Shown: positions 10,834-22,941 of the stretch, piece after piece | Layout of the letters: every line of letters begins with the position of its first letter | Position numbering within the stretch: position 1 is the first letter of the stretch | Assembly: GCA_024195585.1 (NCBI GenBank) | Contig: SWBL01000012.1 | Span: forward strand, 62,001 to 126,000 | Source of the DNA: Aureobasidium sp. EXF-3400 | Taxonomy: Eukaryota; Ascomycota; Dothideomycetes; Dothideales; Saccotheciaceae | DNA length: 64,000 nucleotides | Direction of reading: 5' to 3' | Translations under genes and position numbers: made by a program | Notes under the pieces: generated by a model | The model's database searches: none | What the model was told of the DNA's origin: nothing | The model's input: the letters and a program-made list of their open reading frames with translations, nothing else

Positions 10834-11561
10834 GTTTGGTGGTCGTGATGTGTTGAAGATCGTGAGAATGCCGAGATGCAGCTCGAAGCGCAAGTCGACT
10901 TGCGACAAGCTCGCTCTCACTCCAGCCGTTCAAAGCCTTGGCTAGAGTAACAACCATGTGAAAGTGAGTCAATTTTTGATAACTCTTGTTCACTTCAAAA
11001 CTCGACATGCATTAATGTATTCCGCTTCGAATACCAAAGACTACTTTGTTAGCAGATGCTATTGATCTCTTGGTCACAACTGTCCGCGATTCTCGTCATG
11101 ATAATATGTATGATGACTGTCTATAAGCAGCTGCTCTAAGTACTTGAAACAATATTAGAGATTGGGTATAACGGCCATTCGACAATCAAAAAAACTTAGC
11201 ACGTACATGAAGAATAATGTGATCGTCTCGTATAGATTCATGAGAGACTCTAGGATGATGTTGTCGTCGATTCAGTGTCAGAAATTGTTGTCGGAAGAGT
11301 GACCCTGTATGGCAGAAATATCGAAGACGAATCGTCGTCATGTAGTCCTGTCCTTTGCTAAGTTGTACTACTCTTCAGCTCTTCGTCACAAGTATCCATA
11401 GGACGCAGAAGCAATTTTCAACGCCTGCAAGTCAGCGTTCAACATAAAAGTACATTTCTTGAACATTGTTTTGTACAATAGCATGGAAGAGCAGCCACAC
11501 AGAACCCGGCTATCTCTGAGCCTGAGTTTGCAAATGTGGTGCTGCCGCTCCCTAAGCTTTC
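10834..11561. other. Intergenic, AT-richer, no gene seen
   Basis: A 728-bp gap holding the promoter of the CstF-64-like gene and the 3' region of the uS17m gene. It is AT-richer than the flanking genes. No convincing reading frame, RNA gene or repeat. Confidence 0.5.
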
Positions 11562-12505
11562 TTAACTGCTAAGGTTTTCAGCAACCTGCTTGGCCTCAAG
11601 CAAATTACTCTCAGCCTTCTCATTCCTCTTCATGGCCTGCTCCTTGTTGTGCTTTGCTCTTTCATCAATCTTTCCCACCGCATGTTTTCCACCAGGCAAA
11701 ACTCCCTTTGGCAACTTTTGACCCTTGTTTCCCATCAGGCCAGCCTTTCTGGCACCCTTCTCACCCTTTCCAGCTGCAACACCCTGTCCAGCCTCGATTT
11801 CCAGCGCTTGCAACTTCTCGATAGCGGATTCTGAGCCCTGTGCAGCAGCGCGGCGCAAGCCGCGTCGCTCGAGTTTGGATTGGCGTTTGGCAATGTAGGC
11901 GGCTTGAGATTCCTCCTCACTGGGGACGGGTGGTCGTTCGGCGATGGGTGTACCAAAAGGAACGAGGATCTCTGAAACAACGTGGCGGACGTGTTTGGCG
12001 GCGCGGAAAGGTCTAAGAGCGACAACATCGCCAATGTTGAGCGATGAGTTGGGGTCGTGGACTAGGTGGTCTGAGTGATCCTTGAAGTGCTACAACCAGG
12101 AAGAAAGAAATAGAGTCAACACAACCGTTCACCAGCAAAAAAGCACCATGCTTGGGCGCATTGAGTGTAGAAGAGCATGCTTACCTTTCTCAAGTAATTG
12201 TTCCATTTCTGACTGGGTAGTCTGACTTTGACTGTCCTGTCCATCTTTCCAGCACTGACAACGACACCAACCGGTCGCAACTTTCCAGATGTGCTTCCAT
12301 CCGTCTCTTCCAATGCCAAGGTCTGAGGTTGAGCATCCTGGACTACCGGTGTAGTGATAGGCGTTGTGAAATCTGAAGGAACTGGGACTGTTGTTGAGGC
12401 GGGCGCAACCTCAGTGGCAAAGGATCGTGTACTGCGCCAGGCTTGGATCGAAGGGCGGGTGCCTGCGAAGGCCCTGAATGGAAGGCTGAGTGTCCTGCTG
12501 GCCAT
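11562..12505 (-). CDS. Mitochondrial ribosomal protein uS17m
   Basis: Structural protein of the small mitoribosomal subunit. Exons 12505-12185 and 12089-11562 flank a 95-nt intron in phase 0, giving 282 residues. The first ~40 residues are Arg/Ser/Ala-rich without acids, as in a mitochondrial presequence. The S17 OB-fold follows: PVGVVVSAGKMDRTVKVRL before the intron, then HFKDHSDHLVHDP and IGDVVALRPFR after it. A basic, Lys/Ala-rich C-terminal extension of about 110 residues is longer than in bacterial S17 but usual for fungal versions. The frame is open upstream to another ATG at 12817, but the presequence-like MASRTLSLPFRAF start at 12505 fits better. Confidence 0.9.
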
Positions 12506-12860
12506 AGTCGTGTGATATGCTGGTCGAGACCCTCGCGATTTCACGAAAGTAGATTTCCAACTTGTCGCAGAGGCCTCGACGCACAGACCATCTCTCCTTC
12601 CAGCACCTCCGCGTAGATTACTCTTTTCAGAGGTATGCTCGAACACAGCAGGAATAAGGGAAACGATATGACATAACTTCGAGTGGATTTGCAAAAGAGC
12701 AATCGTCACTTCTCGAGTGTCTATAGTGTCATGAATGAGATAACTAACATAATCTACAAGCCCATGTTGACCTTCAGCCACTCGCTGCCTCTCCTTACGC
12801 CGTGTACGCCAGCCCATGCTATCATCAATAAGTCAAGTTTGGCTTCTGAAGCTCTTTCCC
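12506..12860. other. Short gap between uS17m and TPS1 genes
   Basis: 355 bp separating two same-strand genes; it holds the uS17m promoter and TPS1 3' UTR. No other feature seen. Confidence 0.5.
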
Positions 12861-14630
12861 CTAGATAGTGGTTGTGGCTCTCTTCGTGTCAGGTCTCTTA
12901 GGGGTCGAAGTACCTGAGTTGACGCCCGAGCTAGGCTCTTCGTTGTACTGGGTAGCGGTGCTCTGCTGTGTGGTCTCCTCGTGCACCTTGCCATCAAGCT
13001 GCGATTGCTTGACCTTAAGCTTCTTCTCGGCCTGTTCAGAGATTCTGGTGAGCTCGTTGACGAAAGACTCGCCCCACCAGGCACTGGTGTACTTGTTGAC
13101 GTATTTGGCAAGCTTGTGGTAGTTGATGCTTCTCTGCTCATCTCCCATGGTCACAGCGTCGTGGATAGCATCAGCCAGTTCTTCCGTGTTCCAAGGGTTG
13201 ACAATGATGCTGCCGTTAAGACTTTGAGCTGCGCCAGTGAATTCGGACAAGATCATGGAACCGTGACGCTTTTGCTGAGTTGCAATGTACTCGTACGAAA
13301 CGAGGTTCATGCCGTCACGGGTCGACGAGACAAGACAGACGTCACTGACAGCGTAGAGTGCAATCAGTTCGTCGAAAGAGACCGACTTGTGCATGAAGTG
13401 GATGGGCATGAATTCAATGGTTCCTGTCTCTTGTTAGATGCTTGTCAATCTTGAAGTACTTAAGAAACATACCGAATTTGCCGTTGATTCTGCCGACCAG
13501 TTCGTTCACGACAGCGCGGAGGTTCTGGTACTCCTCTACATCTTGTCTTGAAGGAACAGCCACTTGAACCAGCACGACCTTGCCAATCCATTCAGGATGT
13601 TCTGTCAAGAAGACTTCAAGCGCGTGCAGCTTCTGAGGGACACCCTTGATGTAGTCAAGACGGTCAACACCGACGATCAGCTTGACACCTTGGAACTTCT
13701 TCTCAAGTGTTTGGATGCGTTCCACGACCTTGGGCTTCTTGAGACCTTCTTCGAACTTCTCAGGATCGATACCGATAGGGAATGCACCAACAGTGACGAC
13801 CTTGCCCTGAAATTCGACTGTGTTGGGTGTTGTTGGAAGTTGGCTGTGCTGGGCGTTAGCGACATATTATAGTTTGGGCAGAACCATGCAAACTTACAGG
13901 ATTCTAGAACAACTGCTGAGGAAGTGCCTAGCATAATCATAGGTGTGGAATCCGACCAAATCGCAGTGTAGGACACCATTGAGGATCTCGTTACGGACAG
14001 GCAAGATTCTGTAGATCTCGCTACTGGGGAAGGGAGTGTGAAGGAAGAAACCGAACTTCACGTTGCGCTTGGAGTCGCCGATTTCTTCGCGAAGCATAGC
14101 AGGAAGAAGCATGAGATGGTAATCGTGTACCCAAATCAGATCATTGTCTTGGACGTCCTTTGCGATTTCTTTTGCGAACAGACGATTGGCCTCGCGGTAG
14201 GCGTTCCAGGCAGACTCGTCGAAAGTAATCTCACCGGGGTGGTAGTGGAAGAGGGGCCAGAGGATTGAGTCTATCGCGCAATGTTAGTATAGTGAAACAT
14301 GGCAGCAGATTCGAAGGACATACTAGAGAAGCCGTTGTAATGTCTGTCGGCCAGCTCATCGTCCATGAAGATGGGCACTGCGCCGTACTCCTTCCATAGT
14401 CTGTCCTTGACCAGACCGATTTCGTTCTGAGGAACCTGAATACCAGGCCAGCCATACCACTGGAATTTTGTAGTCTTTGCGAGTCCTGACAGGCCACTGA
14501 CTAGACCACCAGAAGACATTGAGAAGTCGTAAGTAGCATCGTCGGAACGCTTGATGGTGATGGGCAGACGGTTGGAAACGAGAAGAAGGCGACCCTTGCC
14601 ATCGCTGGCAGGCTCTGAGGGATTGGCCAT
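12861..14630 (-). CDS. tps1: Trehalose-6-phosphate synthase (UDP-forming), catalytic subunit
   Basis: Cytosolic GT20 glycosyltransferase that makes trehalose 6-phosphate from UDP-glucose and glucose 6-phosphate, for stress protection and control of glycolytic entry. Exons 14630-14324, 14270-13898, 13843-13473 and 13423-12861 are separated by introns of 53, 54 and 49 nt; they sum to 1614 nt (537 residues). Landmarks in order: LLLVSNRLPITI, WYGWPG, WVHDYHLMLLP, FGFFLHTPFPSSEIYRILP, GVDRLDYIKGVPQK, STRDGMNLVSYEY and SEFTGAAQSL (nucleotide-sugar site). There is no phosphatase domain, so this is the Tps1 type and not Tps2 or Tsl1. The last ~40 residues are Ser/Thr-rich and variable. It is divergent from the histone chaperone gene at 15498. 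Confidence 0.96.
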
Positions 14631-15497
14631 GGTTGTGTTTGTGCCTTGTTAAAGGTAGAACTGTCTGTCGCGACAGTTAGTATTCTTGCAGGCGCAGGTT
14701 GATAGTTGTAGGCGGAAGCGAAGGAGTGCCGAGTGAACAGCCACCACAGACAATCACATGGCATTGGGTACTTACTTTAGCAACGTTGGGCAGTAACGGA
14801 AGAATCAGGTTCGGTAGATCAAAGGCAACAGAGCCTTTTATTGTTGGGCGAAGTAGCAGGGAAGCTGTGATGTATTTGTGAGTAAGGCGCCGGGTCTCAA
14901 CTACAAGCTTGCTTTGGACGCTTGGGGCTGGTGTGGAGCACTGGAGAATGCGGCTGAAAATGCCTGTCAAAACTCAGGGCGATTTGTTGGCAGTTGGGTC
15001 TTATTAGGGAGCTACAAGGGAATTCACGAGCGGTCACAGAGGATGTTATATCGGACTTGTAGCAGGCTCTCCTCTCTGTTTACCACGGATAGAAATTCTT
15101 GGAAATGTTGAGGATATTCTCCACGCCCTTGCCAACTCTGGTAACATCGAATGTTGTGGAACGTGCGAAGTTACAAAAAATGACATCACCCTTGTATAAG
15201 AAAAGAACCTTGGAAGTGAAGTGTCTGCTGCGAACTCGCGATTGCGAAGTGGCTTGCAGCTAAGAGAGCAGTTTGACCCGCAAACGAGAGCCCCCATAAC
15301 CAGTCGGAGTGTTGGTGAGCGTTCGGGAGGGTTGTAGGTGTTTCATGGAAAAAGTGAAGCAGCTGGCCGGACGAGGAAAGCACTCCGAAACCAAGCGTCA
15401 AACGTGGAGGGGCAGCTGCGCGTGAACTGCTTTGCGACGCGTCTTCTGCGAATGCCAACAGTCCACAAAACGACGAGCTGATTCAGTTTACACAACA
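14631..15497. promoter_or_regulatory. Divergent promoter region, TPS1 / HIRIP3-like gene
   Basis: 867 bp between two divergent start codons. It must hold both promoters. A perfect 12-bp palindrome lies at 14665-14676, inside a longer inverted repeat just upstream of the TPS1 start codon. One AGGGG pentamer at 15408-15412 matches the stress-response element core, but a single match has no statistical weight. Confidence 0.5.
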
Positions 15498-16570
15498 ATG
15501 TCTTCCGAGTCTGGGCTATCCGATGCAGCACCTCCCTCCGATGCTATCCTAGAAAAGACATTACGCGACATTGTGCGCAAGGCTGAAGTCGATCCTATCA
15601 CCGTCAAAAGAGTGCGCACCGCTGCCGAGGAACGTCTAGGACTCGATGCTGGTTTCTTCAAAAGCCATGACGAGTGGAACGAAGAGAGCAAGGAAATCAT
15701 AGAGGATGCTTTTGTATGCTGCAATGTACATCTCATCTACTCAGGATCTGTACTAATAGTCCTAAGAACCAACCATCTCAGAAATCCCCTTCGCCTGAAC
15801 CTATCCCACCAAAGAAGGCACCTTCCCAAGCAAAGACTACAAAAAGAACCTCCACAAGCAAGACGAAATCAGCACCCAAACGTCAGAAGCGCGCCGTTTC
15901 AGGTTCAGAATCAGAACATTCCGACTTCGAATCCGGAGAAGAGCCCAAGCCCAAATCCAAACCAGCTCAAAGGAAGTCGCAGGCTGTGGACTCGGATGAA
16001 GAAGAGGAGCAAGAAGACAATCAGGATGCGGAGGTCCAACAAGAGGAGGTCGCTGCTAATCACGATTCCGAGAGCGAGATGTCGGTAGTCCTAGACGAGG
16101 CACCACCGAAGCGCAAGAAGAGCACGAGTGCCGGCCCGAAGACTAAGGCACAACCCAAAGCAAAATCCGCTAAAGCTGCTGCTAAACCTTCTGCTGAGCT
16201 CAGCGAAGAGGAACAAACGATTAAACGCTTGCAGGGCGAGCTTTTAAAATGCGGCGTTCGAAAACTCTGGCATCGCGAGCTAGCTTCTTACGACACACCA
16301 AGAGCCAAGATCGGCCATCTAAAGCAGATGCTGAAGGATGTTGGCATGGTTGGACGTTTCTCTGAGCAGAAGGCCAAGGCCATCAAGGAAAGAAGAGAAT
16401 TGGAGGCTGATCTGGAAGCCGTGCAAGAAGGAGCAAAGCAATGGGGCAATGAGAAAGACAGCGGCGAGGACGACTCTGAGGCTGAAGCTGCACCTAGGCC
16501 TCAACGCAGAGCAGCTGCAAATCGATTTGTCGACTTTGGCGACGGTGATGACGATGACGATGATGAGTAA
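15498..16570 (+). CDS. HIRIP3-like histone chaperone with DEK C-terminal-like N-domain
   Basis: Exons 15498-15713 and 15767-16570 (53-nt intron, phase 0) give 339 residues. Residues ~15-70 form a small helical DEK_C-like domain (EKTLRDIVRK to EIIEDAF). The middle (~75-215) is a disordered stretch of alternating Lys/Arg-rich and acidic Ser/Glu blocks. A conserved helical block follows (RLQGELLKCGVRKLW to AIKERRELEADLEAV), which matches the C-terminal region of HIRIP3, an H2A-H2B chaperone in animals. The tail ends in eight straight acidic residues, typical of histone binders. A nuclear chromatin role is inferred from family; the fungal orthologue is usually annotated only as 'transcriptional regulator'. 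Confidence 0.8.
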
Positions 16571-17393
16571 CGACTATTTGGTTTTGAGGGTGTCGCATGA
16601 TGCCTCATCGTTGTGCGGTAGATCGCTGGGCAACTATACTGAAAGCAGCGACTGAAGAAATGAACAAGACCAGGTTGTAGAACTAGATGCATCCCTATAA
16701 GCATGTATCCTTACGATAGCCTTGTAAATGGACGCACAACATGATGAAAAGAGATTGTGCATTGTGAAAGTGGACGCATGATCAAAACAGATTATGAGGA
16801 GAGAGTGGAAGGGGAGTAATGGTAGGGGCAGTTGCTGGTGAGTAGGTATCATTGATCAAAGAGCAATTCAAAAGCACACAAAATGGTCGCACTCAAAATT
16901 AACAGATTGGGCATTGTTTTTACGTGTCTGATAGCGGTAGGTGATATGGTAGAAGGTGACGAGATGACTGAATGTCGCGACTTACAGCATTTCTTGAATA
17001 TGCGCTCTCTTCTGCTTCGGTACGGGCTTCAACAAAGAGACGGCGAAGATTCGGGAGATTGGAAGGCTGTTCGACTTTAGCATACATATCAGAATCGGCC
17101 ATGACAGTGAAATACCATGACACTTGTGAGGCTTGTGCTTGTGGTAAGAAGATGAAACCGAGGAGTGGAGGGTCTTGGGTGGGAGGTACGTGCATTAAAG
17201 TTATTCAGTTATGCCTTCTCCACGTCAGTCATAACTTTGGCGGGCACCTGTAGGGAGCATCAACAACCTTCATTTCATTGTCCCTTCCACCATCAACAAC
17301 ACAACTTTGATTTTAGCCTCACCATCCGACAGTCTACCCTGGATCTAGCGAAACACATTGACAAGAGCTGGGAAATACAAATACAACGACAAG
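16571..17393. other. Intergenic, no gene seen
   Basis: 823 bp between two plus-strand genes. The right part, just before 17394, should be the beta-adaptin promoter and leader. Short frames on both strands lack any domain or composition expected of a gene. Confidence 0.5.
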
Positions 17394-19729
17394 ATGGCGG
17401 TAAACCGGCTCCGCAATGCACTGGCGGTGCCTCGTAAGGGCGAGACGTACGAGCTTCGTGCTGGTCTGGTGTCGCAATACGCCTACGAGCGCAAGGAGTC
17501 CATCCAAAAGACTATCATGGCCATGACACTAGGAAAGGATGTCTCGGCTCTGTTCCCTGATGTGCTCAAGAACATAGCCACGGGTGATCTGGACCAGAAG
17601 AAGCTGGTCTATCTATACCTCATGAACTACGCCAAAAGTCATCCCGACCTCTGTATTCTGGCAGTCAACACTTTCGTACAAGATTCAGAAGATCCGAACC
17701 CTCTAGTCAGAGCACTAGCCATCCGCACCATGGGTTGTATCCGAGTCGATAAGATGGTCGATTACATGGAAGAGCCGCTACGGAAGACATTACGAGACGA
17801 GAGTCCCTACGTACGCAAGACTGCTGCTTTGTGTGTGGCCAAGCTGTTCGACCTCAACCCATCCTTGTGCTTGGAGAATGGCTTCTTGGAGACATTGCAG
17901 GAGATGATTAGTGATTCAAATCCCATGGTCGTCGCCAACTGTGTCACTGCACTTGCCGAGATTGGAGAGGCAGCGCCCGAAACCAACGCCTTGATTGTGA
18001 CGCCTCAGACACTGAAGAAGCTACTGCTCGCTCTCAACGAGTGCACCGAGTGGGGTCGCATCACCATTCTATCCACCTTGGCCGAATACAAGCCCACCGA
18101 GCAGAAGGAAGCCGAGCACATCTGCGAGCGCGTCGTGCCACAGTTCCAACATGCCAATCCTAGCGTGGTCCTGTCTGCCGTCAAGTGTGTCTTCTTGCAC
18201 ATGCAAAACATCAACCCTGAGCTCGGCAGGACCTATGCTAAGAAGATGGCGCCTCCGCTTGGTAAGTGTACACGGCAAGACTCTGCCTCGCGTTGCTGAC
18301 GAAATCCGCACAGTCACTCTCGTATCATCCCAGCCCGAAGTCCAATATGTCGCTCTACGTAACATCGATCTCCTGCTTCAGAAGCAGCCCTCGCTCCTGT
18401 CAAAGGAGATGCGCGTCTTCTTCTGCAAATACAACGACCCGCCGTACCTCAAATTCCAGAAACTCCAGATCATGGTTCGCATCGCCAACGACTCAAACGT
18501 GGAACAGTTGCTTGCCGAATTGAAAGAGTATGCTATGGAAGTCGATATGGATTTCGTCAGAAGAGCCATCAAAGCCATTGGTCAGGTCGCCATCAAGATT
18601 GAGAACGCCTGCGAGAAGGCCGTCAACGTCTTGCTTGAACTTATCAACACCAAGCAAGCATACGTTGTGCAAGAGGTCGTGGTTGTTATCAAGGACATCT
18701 TCAGAAAATACCCCGGTTATGAGGGTATCATCCCTACCTTATGTCAATGTATTGATGACTTGGACGAGCCAAATGCAAGAGGAGCCTTGATCTGGATCGT
18801 TGGCGAGTATGCGGAAAAGATCAGCAACGCTGGCGACATCCTATCTGGTTTCGTGGATGGTTTCGCAGAAGAATTTACTCAGGTGAGTTTTGCTGAGGTG
18901 TGTTTGTTCTAAATATCCGCTAACGGGCTGATAGACGCAACTTCAAATCTTGACTGCTGTGGTCAAACTCTTCTTGAAGAAGCCTGATCAAGCTCAGGGT
19001 TTGGTGCAGAAGGTTCTCCAAACTGCAACAGTAGAGTGTGACAACCCAGATATCCGTGACAGAGCATACGTCTACTGGCGACTACTGTCAAGTGATCCTC
19101 AAATCGCAAAGAACATCGTCCTCGCACAACGACCGGCCATTACCTCAACCATCTCAACTTTGCCCATGCCGCTACTCGACTCGCTCATGCCAGATCTTTC
19201 AACACTCGCATCAGTCTACCACAAACCGCCACAGACTTTCCTCGGCCAAGGTCGCTCATCCGCTAACGCTTTGCAACAAGCCGCCATCGAAGAAGCCGCT
19301 CAGAACGCTCGTGAGAACCCTCTGGCTGCTGCAGCTGCCGCCGCCGCTGTCGCGGGACAAGCAAGCACCGTGCAAAGCCATGCCGAGAACCTGCTCGATA
19401 TCGACTTCGATGGTGCAGCGCCAGCCAGTTTGCAAAAGGCACCTGCGGGCGGCGCATCAGGTCTGGAAGGTCTCGCTGGTACACCTATGCGTGTTGCCAG
19501 TCCGACGACCAATGAACCTATGGGTGGTGGTATGGAAGACCTCATGGGTATCTTTGGCTCCTCCGGTGGTGCTTCTGCTGCACCTGCCGTAGGCAACTCT
19601 GGCTCTGATGACTTGATGAACGGATTTGCGAGCTTGAATATGGAGGCTTCACAACCGCCACCACCGCAAACACAATTGCATGGTGGAGGTGGCAACAAGG
19701 CTAATGAGGATATTCTCGGCCTTTTCTAG
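17394..19729 (+). CDS. AP-1 clathrin adaptor complex, beta-adaptin subunit
   Basis: Large subunit of the AP-1 adaptor that recruits clathrin at the trans-Golgi and endosomes. Exons 17394-18261, 18314-18882 and 18935-19729 (two 52-nt introns) give 743 residues. The N-terminal ~580 residues are the adaptin alpha-solenoid trunk with near-invariant stretches such as [38 protein letters not shown] and [11 protein letters not shown] linker follows with [11 protein letters not shown], then a Gly/Ala/Pro-rich tail ending EDILGLF. The appendage (ear) domain of animal beta-adaptins is absent, which is normal for fungal AP-1 beta. The ATG at 17394 is the first in this frame. Confidence 0.95.
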
Positions 19730-20073
19730 ACAAACAAGCTCTAGGAAGTCACATAATTTGTTCTGTTGTCCCTTTAGCGAAAGTTATTGTGTCCTTATAG
19801 ATCACATAAATGTTATTCTCAATCGCACCTGCTTCCCAGCATTGGCATTCTTGCTTCTTCATAGTATGATGATGGACAATATTTCAGTAAACGTATTTGT
19901 GTTTGATTCTCAGGCCGTGTAATCATATCATCTTCTGCTCTCGGTGACCGAATCACTTCGGATATAGCCCGGATATAACAAGGCCAGCGAGCTCGCAAAC
20001 AAAAACTTCGATGTTCTGTGACAACAACAAGCAGGGTTACTATCATTGATTCAACACATCAACCCACAAAAAC
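19730..20073. other. Short intergenic gap
   Basis: 344 bp between two plus-strand genes; holds the beta-adaptin 3' UTR and the promoter of the next gene. Nothing else seen. Confidence 0.5.
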
Positions 20074-21402
20074 ATGACTTCAATTAGTTCAACTCAATCC
20101 CTGATCATTGATCTACCTCCAAGCTGCATCGAATTCTGCCCGACATCCCGTGACCATTTCGTCGTCGGCACATATTTCCTCGAGAAAAAAGAGCAAGATG
20201 ATGGTGTAGAAGATGATGCGGGAGATGAGGAAGAGAACACTGGAGATACAGACAAGAAACCTCAAATCAGAACTGGTTCGTTGATTTTGTTCAAGGTTGA
20301 GGGTGATGAGGTGTAAGTTTTGTGCTCTCTTTTTCTGTTTATTTCCCACTTTTCGCTTTACATATCTTTCTTGTCTTCTGTATGCACATCAGAAGTTTTA
20401 CACGTCTCTCATCTCGTTCATGTTTCTCAAGAAAGCAAGAGAAAAAAAAGGAGTTCAACTACATCTCCATCCAGGCTCCCATTGACTTCTCTTTCTAGCA
20501 AACAAATCTCAACAACACCAACTCCCTACGCGATCCTCGATATCCACTTCTCACCACACGATCCCACACTTTTAGCTGTAGCGGCATCAACAGGAGCCGT
20601 CCAACTCTTCCGTTTTTCTGCCTCTACAACTTCCCTTGAACCTCTTTCCACATACAAATTCTTCTCATCTGAGATCCTGGTATTGTCACTAGCTTGGCAT
20701 CCTACTTCTCCAAATATCCTCGGAGTAACGACTTCTTCTGGTGGTGTGTATACCGTGGATATCTCTGTGTCTGAGGCAGAAACACTGGATACAGGCAAGG
20801 AAATCCTTGGGCATGAGTTAGAGGCTTGGACACTTGCTTTCTCGCATACGGGCAAGGAGGTTTACTCTGGTGGCGATGATGCTACGTTGAGATTTTCCAC
20901 TCTTCCCACCCTCTCTACTTCCACCTCTACATCGGGAGAAGAAGATGACTTCCTACCTACCCAATGGCAAGATCGTCGTGCCCATCAAGCCGGCGTAACA
21001 GCTATCCTCCCTCTGACCCACGAAGACAATATTCTCATCACAGGAAGCTACGACGACAACATCAGAATCCTGTCTTGTCCTCAAATCGGCAGAAAACAAG
21101 TCCTCGCAGAGGAAAACCTCGAAGGCGGTGTTTGGCGCCTCAAACTCCTTACTTCCTCACCCAAGGACGGCAAATATATAGTTCTGGCATCTTGCATGCA
21201 TGCAGGTACTAGAATCGTGGCTGTTACGAGAGATGGAAGTGGAGAGTGGAATATTGAGGTGTTGGCAAAGTTTGAGGAACACAAGAGTATGAATTATGGC
21301 AGTGATGTGCAGCCGGGATCTACAGAAGGTGGGCGGCAGACTATCATCTCGACGAGCTTCTACGATAAGCTGTTGTGTTTGTGGAGGTTTGATTTGTCTT
21401 GA
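20074..21402 (+). CDS. Diphthine methyl ester esterase-like WD40 protein (Dph7/WDR85 family)
   Basis: Dph7 removes the methyl ester from the diphthine intermediate during diphthamide formation on elongation factor 2, in the cytosol. Exon 1 20074-20312 and exon 2 20499-21402 give 380 residues. The 186-nt intron (donor GTAAGT, acceptor TTTCTAG) is long for this locus, so a different acceptor or a small extra exon is possible. Family marks: an N-terminal PPSCIEFCP strand, WD repeats (ILVLSLAWHPTSPNILGV, GDDATLRFS, SYDDNIRILS), and a C-terminal block with CMHAGTRIV, FEEHKSMNYGSDVQP and STSFYDKLLCLWR, which is the Dph7 signature. An acidic Glu/Asp insert lies at residues ~42-65. Confidence 0.85.
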
Positions 21403-21697
21403 GAGGATGAAAGTTGTGTCTGTAGTAGTCCATCATGGCGAGAGAGCAGTAGTCTGCTGATAAAAGACATGATGACACAATGCATGTATGGTCAGTTGAT
21501 TGACACATCTTGAAAGGACACATGAATAACATATTTTCAAACATGAAATGGTATAATAAAGATTAGGGGTTTGCTATTTCAACTAAGACGCATAACTCAT
21601 AAACTCATGACAAAGGCACTGATCGCAATTCAAAGGACATTACTACTCAACGTTTTCGAAACCCACACTCTCCTATCAGACAAGGTCTGCTCCGTAC

Positions 21698-22941
21698 CTA
21701 GCCGAGGACGCGAGCAGCTACATTGCGAGCGTGCTCAGAGTCGTTATCGTTGGCAACGTACGATGTCTCGGTAGCAGTGGTGTGAGGCTGGGTTTCGGCG
21801 TGGGTCTCGTATGCAACTGGCTCTTGAGCAGTTACAGAAGGCTCGGCCGAGGTGGTGTATTGTTCGGTAGACTGAGGGTACTCAGAGTGCTGGGTAGGGT
21901 ACTCGGACTGTTGAGTGGTGTACTCGGATTGCTGGGTGTACTGTCCAGAGTGCTCAGCAGGCAAAACGTGAGATCCTGCATCGATGGAGCTGGAGACGTC
22001 GCTAGCGTGACCTTGCATAGGGGCAGCAGGCATGGCGTTGACACCAAGGCCATCAGCACTGGAGTGGATGGGCTCGACGTCGGGAGTCCAGTTTCTGAGT
22101 TGGTCCTCGGCCACGTTCAAGACTTCTCTTGCGGTCTCAGCGTGAGCGAAAGCAGGGTGGGCATCTCCGGGAACGATGGGAGTGTCATCAACGAGGTTGA
22201 GCAACTGTCTTGCGTTCTTGGCCAGAAGAATCTGCTTCTCGGCGCGCTCAATGATGGCAGCAGTGTGAATGTCGTAAGCCTCCTTGAACTTCTGGCGGGT
22301 GATGTTGGTAAGCTGAGCCTCGGCGACGAGAGACTGGGCCTCTGCACGGACAAGCTCCTGCTCAAGAGTGACAATCTTGGTGGAGCTGGGCTCCTTGTAC
22401 TTGAGCTTCTGGATCTCATCGGAAATCTACAGTTAAGCTAGTATGCTTGATTGTCGTGTGACTGACAGAAGAGCTTACCTTAGCCTTGTGGTCGCGCGAG
22501 GGCTGAACTGAAGACTCGGTGTTGCGAATCTGCTTGAGGGCACTTCTGCTGTCTTCGAGACCCTGTGCGAGGACATCCTCTTGCTCGGCAATCTCGGCCA
22601 GCAAGACACCAAGCTTGTCCGAGATCTCGGAGATAGCATCGTCACCAGTATCCTCACCCCAGTCGCTGAGTTGAGAGGCGATGTTAGCTTGCTCCTTGGC
22701 TGCATTCTCGTATGCGCCGATGGCGTGGTTCTCGGTCTTGATCAAGCGGTAGAGCTTCTTAGAGAGCTCGGGCTGTTGGATACCACGGAGACTAGCCATG
22801 GTGAAGCGGTGCTTGCCGGACGACTTGTCGCTGCCATGGTGGCCCTTTGATCTTATGGAAAGGGAGTGGTTCCTGTGCAGGGCATTAGATACGAACAAGA
22901 ATAGCGGGGCAGGCATGGCGAAAGATCAATGTTACTGACAT
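21698..22941 (-). CDS. Eisosome core BAR protein, Pil1/Lsp1 family
   Basis: Membrane-bending protein that builds the plasma-membrane furrows called eisosomes. Proposed exons: the dinucleotide AT at 22941-22940, then 22872-22479, then 22426-21698, giving 374 residues. The first intron (22939-22873, donor GTCAGT, branch CTAAT, acceptor ACAG) would split the start codon AT|G and yield MNHSLSIRSKG, which resembles family N-termini. The alternative is an unspliced in-frame ATG at 22916 with an odd hydrophobic leader. The BAR region spans ~30-240: MASLRGIQQPELSKKLYRLI, NTESSVQPSRDHKAK, LKYKEPSSTKIVTLEQELVRA and LLNLVDDTPIVPGD. The C-terminus carries degenerate Gln/Ser/Glu/Tyr repeats. It is convergent with the Dph7 gene. 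Confidence 0.92.
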
